Source: JAFAZI01 sp035501255
Lineage (GTDB): Bacteria; Actinomycetota; Actinomycetes; JAFAQI01
Direction: 5' to 3'
Assembly: GCA_035501255.1 (NCBI GenBank)
Contig: DATJWM010000060.1
Coordinates: 21,714-85,713 of the forward strand
Length of the DNA stretch: 64,000 nt
Part shown: piece by piece, positions 58,361-64,000 of the stretch
Position numbering within the stretch: the stretch's first letter is position 1
Layout: each line of letters starts with the position of its first letter
Program-made: the position numbers and the translations under genes
Notes under the pieces: model-generated
Told to the model about the DNA's origin: nothing
The model's input: only the letters and a program-made list of their open reading frames with translations
Databases searched by the model: none

Positions 58361-60031
58361 GTGCGGAGGACGCGAGCCGGGATGGTGATCGCGCTCGGCG
58401 TGGTGGTCGCACTCACGGTCGCGTTCGTCACCGCTGCCGGGGGATGGCCGTGGTGGACAGCCGCAGCGCTGCTCGGGTGGGCAGGATGTGAGATCGCGCT
58501 CGCCCGGGTCGTCCCGTCGTTCGCGGCGCAGGTGGCCGACCTCGGAGCCGGCCGGGCGGTGCGGATCGCGCTCAGCGCGGTCGTCATCGTCCTGGTTGCC
58601 GGGAGGCTCACGCTCACCACCGGTCACCTGGTCGGCGTGGCGACGGCGGTGGCGGTGATCGTCGTGCTCGACCTGCTCTCGGGCGCGCTCGACCGCTATC
58701 TCCTCGCCGTCCGGCGGCCACCGCTCATGACGAGCGGGCTCGATCTGTCGGGGGCTCTCCCGGCGGCCTCGCCCTCGCGCCTCCTGGCCCGGATCGACGG
58801 TGTCGCGTGCCTGGCCGTCGTGGTCGTCGCCGTCGGGCTCGCGATCACGCCGAACGGGGCCCACTCCGCCCGGATCGCCGCCCTCACACTGGCAGTCGCG
58901 GTGGTGCTCGCGGCGGTTCCGGTCGGGGTCCTCGCGCCCCGCGCGTTCTCGGCCCGGCGGACCCACGCTCGCGCGCGCGCCACCTCCGCCGCACAGGCTG
59001 CCGTCGCCGGGTACGCCGCGCAGGTCGTGCTCTACTTCGCGGCGACCCCTTCGGAGCTCTACCAGGTGCGGATGTGGTTGGAGCCACTGCAGCGGCTCGA
59101 TCGTCGGGTGGCGGTCGTTGTCCGTAGCCATGAGGTGATGGACGCGCTCGGCGAGGTCGGTGTGCCGGTCATCTGCACGCCCTACAGCGGCCTGCTCGCC
59201 GGCCTGCCGTTCGCGGACCCCTTCGTGGCGCTGTTCGTCACCCACAGCGGGGACAACCTGCCGATGCTTCGGCGCGCGGACGCGCGGACGGTCTTCGTCG
59301 GACACGGCGACAGCGACAAGGCGGACAGCGCCAACCCGTTCGCCCGGGTCTATGACGAGGTCTGGGTGGCCGGACCGCTCGGGCGACGGCGGTATTCCGC
59401 CGAGACCGTGGGCGTGGCCGACCGGGCGATCGTCGAGGTCGGGCGCCCGCAGGTCGCCCGACCGCGGTCCGCTCCGCCGGCCCGGACGACTATCGTGTAC
59501 GCCCCGACCTGGGAGGGTTGGGGGGACGATCCGCATCACAGTTCGCTGGCCTGGATCGGCCCGTCATTGGTCGATGCCCTGCTCGCTCGCGGCGTCCAGG
59601 TGCGCTACCGACCCCATCCGCTCACGGGTCGACGAAGCGAACAGTTGCGGCTCGCGCATCGGCGGATCCTCGACCGGATCGGACAGGTGCCGGCCGAGGA
59701 GACCCTGTTCCAGACCTTCGAGTCCGCGTCTGCTTTGATCGGCGACGTGTCGAGCGTGATCAGCGAGTTCCTGGTCTTCGATCGCCCCTACGCCGTCCCC
59801 GACACTCGGGGACTGGGGCCCGCAGCCTTCCACGATCGGTTCCCGTCGACGGCGGGTGGGATGGTGATCACCGCGGACCTCGACGGGCTCGACGCCCTGC
59901 TGGTCGCGGCCGCGGATGGCCCGGACGCGACCCGGACGGCGCGTCGCGAGTTGTTGGCGGATGCTCTCGGCGATCCGGCGACGGCGCAGTCCCGGTTCGC
60001 CGACGCGGTCACCCACCTGCTCGCGCAGTGA
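58361..60031 (+). CDS. TagF/TagB-like polyol-phosphate transferase, second copy
   Basis: A 556-aa protein (GTG start) with about six N-terminal hydrophobic segments and a C-terminal glycerophosphotransferase GT-B domain. It shares clear motifs with the polymerase at 53301: VGHGDSDKADSANPFARVYDEVWV, IVYAPTWEGWGDD, and SALIGDVSSVISEFLVF. N-terminal regions differ. Possible roles are primase (TagB/TarB-like), polymerase or a different surface polymer. The start is uncertain: TTG 58349, GTG 58361 and ATG 58382 are all in frame. It lies between the PH-domain and HAD-GNAT genes. Confidence 0.8.
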   Translation: MRRTRAGMVIALGVVVALTVAFVTAAGGWPWWTAAALLGWAGCEIALARVVPSFAAQVADLGAGRAVRIALSAVVIVLVAGRLTLTTGHLVGVATAVAVIVVLDLLSGALDRYLLAVRRPPLMTSGLDLSGALPAASPSRLLARIDGVACLAVVVVAVGLAITPNGAHSARIAALTLAVAVVLAAVPVGVLAPRAFSARRTHARARATSAAQAAVAGYAAQVVLYFAATPSELYQVRMWLEPLQRLDRRVAVVVRSHEVMDALGEVGVPVICTPYSGLLAGLPFADPFVALFVTHSGDNLPMLRRADARTVFVGHGDSDKADSANPFARVYDEVWVAGPLGRRRYSAETVGVADRAIVEVGRPQVARPRSAPPARTTIVYAPTWEGWGDDPHHSSLAWIGPSLVDALLARGVQVRYRPHPLTGRRSEQLRLAHRRILDRIGQVPAEETLFQTFESASALIGDVSSVISEFLVFDRPYAVPDTRGLGPAAFHDRFPSTAGGMVITADLDGLDALLVAAADGPDATRTARRELLADALGDPATAQSRFADAVTHLLAQ

Positions 60032-60046
60032 TCCGGCGGTGACCCG

Positions 60047-61177
60047 ATGACGCCGGCAGCTGACCGGGCTACCCCGACGACGGTCGTGTTCGACCTCGGC
60101 AACGTCCTCCTTGACTGGGACCCGGACCGGCTCTATCGCAAGCTGATCGCGGATCCCGAGGAACGGGCGCGCTTCCTCACCGAGGTGGTCACCCCGTCCT
60201 GGCACAACCGCCAGGATCGCGGCCGATCGGTTGCCGAGGGCACCGCTGAGCTCATCGCGGCCCACCCCGAGCATGCCGAGCTGATCGGGGCTTACTACGG
60301 CCGCTGGGACGAAATGACCGCCGGAGCACTGCCCGCGACGGTCGACGTCGTGCGCGAGCTTCACGACGCCGGCGTGCGCTTGGTGGCGCTGACCAACTGG
60401 CCCCGGGAGACGTTCGAGCCGGCGCGCGGACGGTTTCCGTTCTTCCAGTGCTTCGATGGCATCGTCGTCTCCGGCGCGGAGAACATGGCCAAGCCGGATC
60501 CGGAGATTTTCGCCCTCGTGCTCGACCGGTACGACGTCGATGCCGCGACCGCGGTGTTCGTCGACGACACCCCGGGGCACGTCAACGCGGCCCGGGGTGT
60601 CGGCATGAGCGGGGTGGTGTTCACGCGCGCGGACGTTTTGAGGCGCGACCTGGCCGCGCTCGGACTTCCGGTCCGTGCCGACGTCTCGATCCGGGCGGGC
60701 GTGGCCGCGGATCTGCCGGCGCTCACCGAGATCTACAACCACTACGTCCTCACCACGGCGGTGACCTTTGATCTGGACGCGTTCAGCGTCGAGCGGCGCC
60801 AGGAGTGGTTCGGGCGTTACCGCTCGACCGGCCCGTACCGCCTGCTCGTCGCGACCCGGGGGGACCGGGTCATCGGGTACGCGACCAGCAGCCCGTTTCG
60901 GGACAAGGCCGCCTACGCACCGTCGATCGAGGTAACGGCGTACCTCGCCGCGGACAGCGGTGGCGCCGGGGTCGGCTCGATGCTCTATCAGCAACTGCTT
61001 CACGATCTTCGGGGAGAGGATCTGCACCGCGCGTACGCCGCGATCGCACTACCCAACGAGGCCTCGCTCGCCCTGCACCGCCGGTTCGGTTTCCGCGACG
61101 TCGGCACGATGACCGAGGTGGGACGCAAGCACGGACGATGGTGGGACGTGCTCTGGATGGAGCGGGACCTGCCCTAG
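60047..61177 (+). CDS. HAD phosphatase - GNAT acetyltransferase fusion
   Basis: A 376-aa two-domain protein. Residues ~1-205 are a YihX-like HAD hydrolase: motif I is FDLGNVLLDWD (Asp16 followed by Leu-Gly, the DLGN form of YihX), motif II is ALTNWP, and motif III/IV are KPDPEIFALVLDRYDVD and VFVDDTPGHVNAARGVG. Residues ~213-376 are a GNAT domain of the phosphinothricin-acetyltransferase group: IYNHYVLTTAVTFDLDAF, EVTAYLAADSGGAGVGSMLYQQLL, HRRFGFRDVGTMTEVGRKHGRWWDVLWMERDL. Both halves look complete, so the fusion may couple dephosphorylation and acetylation of one metabolite, or join two unrelated house-cleaning activities. Confidence 0.85.
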   Translation: MTPAADRATPTTVVFDLGNVLLDWDPDRLYRKLIADPEERARFLTEVVTPSWHNRQDRGRSVAEGTAELIAAHPEHAELIGAYYGRWDEMTAGALPATVDVVRELHDAGVRLVALTNWPRETFEPARGRFPFFQCFDGIVVSGAENMAKPDPEIFALVLDRYDVDAATAVFVDDTPGHVNAARGVGMSGVVFTRADVLRRDLAALGLPVRADVSIRAGVAADLPALTEIYNHYVLTTAVTFDLDAFSVERRQEWFGRYRSTGPYRLLVATRGDRVIGYATSSPFRDKAAYAPSIEVTAYLAADSGGAGVGSMLYQQLLHDLRGEDLHRAYAAIALPNEASLALHRRFGFRDVGTMTEVGRKHGRWWDVLWMERDLP

Positions 61178-61202
61178 GCCGAACAGGGGCGGTGGACGAC
61201 GG

Positions 61203-61745
61203 CTACTCGCCGACACCCCCGTCGACCGCCTCGCGGAGCAGATCCGCGTGGCCGTTGTGCCGCGCGTACTCCTCGATCATGTGCGTGAAGATCCATCGCA
61301 GGCTCGGCGCCTGCCCATCCGGCCAGGCGCGGGCGGCTCGATGGTCGAGACCCCCGGCTTCGTACGCGGCCGCGGCGGCCTCCCGAGATCGTTCGGTCGC
61401 CTGCTGCCACAGCCCGCGCAAGTCCTCGGGCCGGTCGTCGCTGGCGGACTCCCAGTCCCAGTCCGGCGTGGCCTTCCAGTCGACCGACGCCCAGGGCTCG
61501 TGTCGTGGGGCGTTGCGCAGGTACCGGTGGAACCAGACATCCTCGACGAGGGCCATGTGCTTGAGCAGACCACCCAAAGTCATCGTGGTCGGACACAGCG
61601 CCTGCCGGAGCTGTTCGGCGTCGAGACCCGCGGTCTTCCAGGCGAGGGTGGCTCGCTGGTAATCGAGGAAGCCGGTGAGGGTGTCCCACTCGTCACCGTT
61701 CGCCGGCGGTTCCGGGCGGCCCTGCTCGTCGATGCGTGCGGACAT
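61203..61745 (-). CDS. DinB/DUF664 family protein
   Basis: A 180-aa four-helix-bundle protein. The DUF664/DinB pattern is present: FLDYQRATLAWKTAGLDAEQLRQALCPTTMTLGGLLKHMALVEDVWFHRYL, then IFTHMIEEYARHNGHADLLREAVDGGVGE. Conserved His residues (KHMALVE, THMIEEYARHNGHAD) are metal ligands in relatives. Some of this fold use mycothiol for conjugation or isomerisation; the role here is unknown. ATG 61745 has GGAGG upstream. Downstream of the GtrA-like gene on the same strand. Confidence 0.9.
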   Translation of the reverse strand: MSARIDEQGRPEPPANGDEWDTLTGFLDYQRATLAWKTAGLDAEQLRQALCPTTMTLGGLLKHMALVEDVWFHRYLRNAPRHEPWASVDWKATPDWDWESASDDRPEDLRGLWQQATERSREAAAAAYEAGGLDHRAARAWPDGQAPSLRWIFTHMIEEYARHNGHADLLREAVDGGVGE

Positions 61746-61769
61746 GGATCAGATCCTCCGTTGCGAAAC

Positions 61770-62252
61770 TCAGACGAGCGCTTCGTGCGCGGCCTCCGCC
61801 GAGGCCCGTGGCTCAGGGTCGAGGAACACCCAGCGCCGGAAGGACCAGAAGCGCCAGATCGTGCCGAGCGCCGTACCGATCAAGGTCGAGGAGATGTTGT
61901 AGGCCAGCGGAGAGTGCAGGCCGAGGATGTACTCGCTGACGAACAGGGGCGCCTCGGAGATCACCAGGCCGACGGCGGAGAGCGCAAGGAACAGTGGGAG
62001 CTCCCGCTGGATTCCGGTGTCGTCGCGGTGGCGCCACGTCCAGTGGCGGTTGGCGAAGTAGGAAAAGACGGCCGAGATCGCGGTCGCGAGCCCGAAGCTG
62101 ACGAGCGGTCCGAAGTTGGCCCAGAAGTGAAAGATGTTGTTCAGGACGGTGGTCAAGGCGAAGGCCACGGCGCCGATCACGCCGAACTTCGCGATTTCGT
62201 GAATCAGGTGCTCGAACGTCACGTAGAGACGGTGAACCCGAGCAGCGACCAT
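61770..62252 (-). CDS. GtrA-like membrane protein
   Basis: A 160-aa protein with four hydrophobic segments matching the GtrA fold (FGVIGAVAFALTTVLNNIFHF, FGLATAISAVFSYFANRHWTW, FLALSAVGLVISEAPLFV, ISSTLIGTALGTIWRFWSFRRWVF). GtrA proteins are thought to move polyprenyl-linked sugars for glycan decoration. TACGGT ends six bases before ATG 62252 on the minus strand, so the message is probably leaderless. Divergent from the acyl-CoA dehydrogenase gene. Confidence 0.9.
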   Translation of the reverse strand: MVAARVHRLYVTFEHLIHEIAKFGVIGAVAFALTTVLNNIFHFWANFGPLVSFGLATAISAVFSYFANRHWTWRHRDDTGIQRELPLFLALSAVGLVISEAPLFVSEYILGLHSPLAYNISSTLIGTALGTIWRFWSFRRWVFLDPEPRASAEAAHEALV

Positions 62253-62258
62253 CCGTCC

Positions 62259-62264
62259 ACCGTA
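62259..62264 (-). promoter_or_regulatory. putative leaderless -10 box of the gtrA-like gene
   Basis: On the minus strand this reads TACGGT, six bases before the ATG, in the 58-base gap shared with the divergent dehydrogenase gene. Confidence 0.4.
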
Positions 62265-62310
62265 TCGGCGCGCTCGGATCATCACGGGAGTGCCATGCGA
62301 AAATTGCTGC

Positions 62311-63459
62311 GTGGAGCATCGACTTAGCCCCGAGCACGAGGCGCTGCGCAAGAGCGTCGAGGCTTTTGCCCGCGAGGTGGTTGCTCCGTCGGCGGCGGAG
62401 GCCGATCGCAGCGGCGAGTTTCCGTACCGCGTGATCGCCCAGATGGGTGATATGGGTCTGTTCGGCCTGCCGTTCCCGGAGGAGTACGACGGGATGGGCG
62501 GCGATTTCCTCGCGCTATGCCTCGCGATCGAGGAGTTGGCCCGGATCGACTCCAGCGTGGCGATCACCCTGGAGGCCGGGGTCGGTCTCGGGTCGATGCC
62601 GATTTACCGCTTCGGCACCGAGGAGCACAAGCGCGAATGGCTGCCCGCGTTGTGCCGCGGTGAGCGGCTGGCAGCGTTCGGGTTGACCGAGCCCGGGGGC
62701 GGTTCCGATGCGGGCAACCCCCGGACCACGGCGGTTCTCGACGGGAGTGAGTGGGTCGTCAACGGCAGCAAGGCGTTCATCACCAACTCCGGCACCGACA
62801 TCACCAACCTGGTCACCGTTTTGTGCCGTACCGGGGAGAAGGCCGACGGCCGCCCCGAGCTGACCTCGATTCTCGTCCCTGTTCCGCGGTCCGGATTCAG
62901 CGCGTCGAAGTCCTATGACAAGGTCGGGTGGCACGCGAGCGACACCCGCGAGCTGGCCTTCGCCGACTGCCGGGTGCCCGAGGCGAACGTGCTCGGGGAG
63001 CGCGGTCGCGGCTATGCGCAGTTCCTCTCGACCCTCGACGAGGGTCGGGTGGCGATCAGCGCGTTGGCGGTCGGGCTGGCACAAGGGTGCCTGGACGAGT
63101 CGGTGCGCTACGCCAAGGAGCGGGAGGCCTTCGGTGCGCCGATCGCGTCGTACCAGGCAGTGGCTTTCAAGATCGCCGACATGCAGATGCGCACGCACGT
63201 AGCACGCTGCGCCTATCTCGACGCTGCGTCGCGGATGCTCGCCGGCGAGTCGTTCAAGCGCGAGGCCGCCATCGCGAAGCTGTACTCCACGACGATCGCG
63301 GTCGACAATGCCCGCGACGCGACGCAGGTGTTCGGAGGGTATGGGTTCATGAACGAGTTCCCCGTCGCCCGGCACTGGCGGGACGCGAAGATCCTCGAGA
63401 TCGGCGAGGGTACGTCGGAGATCCAGCGGATGCTCATCGCCCGAGACCTGGGGTTGTGA
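62311..63459 (+). CDS. acyl-CoA dehydrogenase
   Basis: A 382-aa FAD flavoenzyme. Blocks: FGLPFPEEYDGMGGDFLAL, AFGLTEPGGGSDAGNPRTTA, WVVNGSKAFITNSGTDITNLVTV, and the C-terminal FGGYGFMNEFPVARHWRDAKILEIGEGTSEIQRMLIAR, which carries the catalytic Glu (EGTSEIQ). It is of the FadE25-like class adjacent to purK in several actinobacteria. The GTG 62290 frame would add seven residues; GTG 62311 is preferred because the fold begins there and a GAAAAT hexamer ends six bases upstream. Its TGA overlaps the purK start (GTGA). Confidence 0.93.
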   Translation: MEHRLSPEHEALRKSVEAFAREVVAPSAAEADRSGEFPYRVIAQMGDMGLFGLPFPEEYDGMGGDFLALCLAIEELARIDSSVAITLEAGVGLGSMPIYRFGTEEHKREWLPALCRGERLAAFGLTEPGGGSDAGNPRTTAVLDGSEWVVNGSKAFITNSGTDITNLVTVLCRTGEKADGRPELTSILVPVPRSGFSASKSYDKVGWHASDTRELAFADCRVPEANVLGERGRGYAQFLSTLDEGRVAISALAVGLAQGCLDESVRYAKEREAFGAPIASYQAVAFKIADMQMRTHVARCAYLDAASRMLAGESFKREAAIAKLYSTTIAVDNARDATQVFGGYGFMNEFPVARHWRDAKILEIGEGTSEIQRMLIARDLGL

Positions 63460-64000
63460 CCAATCGGGTGACCGGCCTGCCGGTCGTGGGAATGATCGGC
63501 GCCGGCCAGCTCGCCCGGATGACCCAGCAGGCGGCGATCTCGCTCGGAGTGACCCTGCACGTCCTCGCCGAGTCGCCCACTGATGGCGCGGCCTTGGTGA
63601 CGCCCGACGTCGAGATCGGTGCGCCGTCGGACTGGAAGGCGGTGGAACGCTTCGCCGAGCTCTGCGACGTCGTCACCTTCGACCACGAGCACGTGCCGGG
63701 CGATCTCATCGATGCGCTGGTGGAAGCCGGGGTCACCGTCTACCCGCACTCCAAGGCGTTGATCTACGCCCAGGACAAGCGGGCGATGCGGCAGAAGTTG
63801 ACCGAACTGGGCCTGCCGGTGCCGCGCTGGTCCGACGACCCGGGCGCGCTGCCACGGCCGTGCGTGGCCAAGGCGGTCACCGGCGGGTACGACGGTCGTG
63901 GGGTCTGGATGCTCAAGGAGGGCGACCCGCTCCCCGACGTCGACCTGATCTTCGAAGAGCGGGTGCCGATCGTGCACGAGCTGGCGATCCAGGTTGCGCG
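63456..64000 (+). CDS. purK: N5-carboxyaminoimidazole ribonucleotide synthase (partial, 5' part)
   Basis: The first ~181 residues of PurK, which carboxylates AIR with ATP and bicarbonate. It reads VGMIGAGQLARMTQQAAISLGVTLHVLAE, ELCDVVTFDHEHVP, YAQDKRAMRQKLTELGLPVPRW, then the ATP-grasp strand CVAKAVTGGYDGRGVWML. GTG 63456 overlaps the acyl-CoA dehydrogenase stop. The gene runs off the window end at 64000. Confidence 0.95.
   Translation, partial: MTNRVTGLPVVGMIGAGQLARMTQQAAISLGVTLHVLAESPTDGAALVTPDVEIGAPSDWKAVERFAELCDVVTFDHEHVPGDLIDALVEAGVTVYPHSKALIYAQDKRAMRQKLTELGLPVPRWSDDPGALPRPCVAKAVTGGYDGRGVWMLKEGDPLPDVDLIFEERVPIVHELAIQVA

Noticed and set aside
1..64000. tRNA, rRNA or riboswitches
   Set aside because: I found no cloverleaf, rRNA-like segment or convincing riboswitch consensus in the short intergenic gaps. 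A covariance-model scan would be decisive.

Overview
The window is chromosomal DNA from a high-GC actinobacterium. Evidence: strong G/C third-position bias, many GTG starts, dense GTGA/ATGA gene overlaps, and families typical of Actinomycetes (UPF0182, DUF6350, DUF3017, DUF929, 13E12/DUF222 HNH proteins, an acyl-CoA carboxylase with a small epsilon subunit, an LDH-like malate dehydrogenase, an LpdA-type flavoprotein). Genus cannot be fixed from the sequence alone. No rRNA, tRNA or CRISPR was seen, and no stretch above 300 bases lacks a gene.

Layout. 0-1.4 kb: the end of an XdhC-like gene, then an AbiEi/DUF559 gene bounded by two copies of a 96-bp palindromic repeat. 1.4-15.8 kb: housekeeping genes (guaA, trmB, an RNB nuclease, glutathione peroxidase, UPF0182, a membrane glycosyltransferase, purU, yceI/marR, an argA-like acetyltransferase, a PIG-L deacetylase, pcrA). 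15.9-19.5 kb: a VKOR plus three tandem membrane thioredoxin-like DUF929 paralogues, then a lone B12-binding domain. 19.6-34.5 kb: central and nucleotide metabolism (sucCD, purN-purH-folD, icd-mdh, trpS, a cold-shock gene) mixed with membrane proteins. 34.6-43.3 kb: a D,D-carboxypeptidase, a YbdK-type ligase, an M20 hydrolase, a gamma-glutamylcyclotransferase-like protein, lpdA and phosphoketolase.

43.3-45.4 kb is a small accessory patch. It holds an HNH endonuclease gene with a perfect LexA box over its start codon and a truncated IS481-like transposase. The -35 box of the HNH gene lies inside the IS end, so the promoter looks like a hybrid created by insertion.

45.4-64 kb interleaves two systems. 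One is acyl-CoA carboxylase (alpha; later epsilon, beta and biotin ligase). The other is a cell-surface phosphate-polymer cluster: ABC exporter, CDP-alcohol phosphotransferase, GT2, an IspD-SDR fusion of the kind that makes CDP-ribitol, and two TagF-like polymerases. The window ends in gtrA, an acyl-CoA dehydrogenase and the start of purK. As I recall, the order of several of these genes resembles the Mycobacterium tuberculosis Rv3274-Rv3306 region.

Across the window many genes show a TANNNT-like -10 hexamer ending six to eight bases before an ATG or GTG, which predicts widespread leaderless transcripts. The items I find most worth checking are the palindromic repeat family, the SOS-controlled hybrid promoter, the non-canonical start codons, and the DUF929/VKOR expansion.
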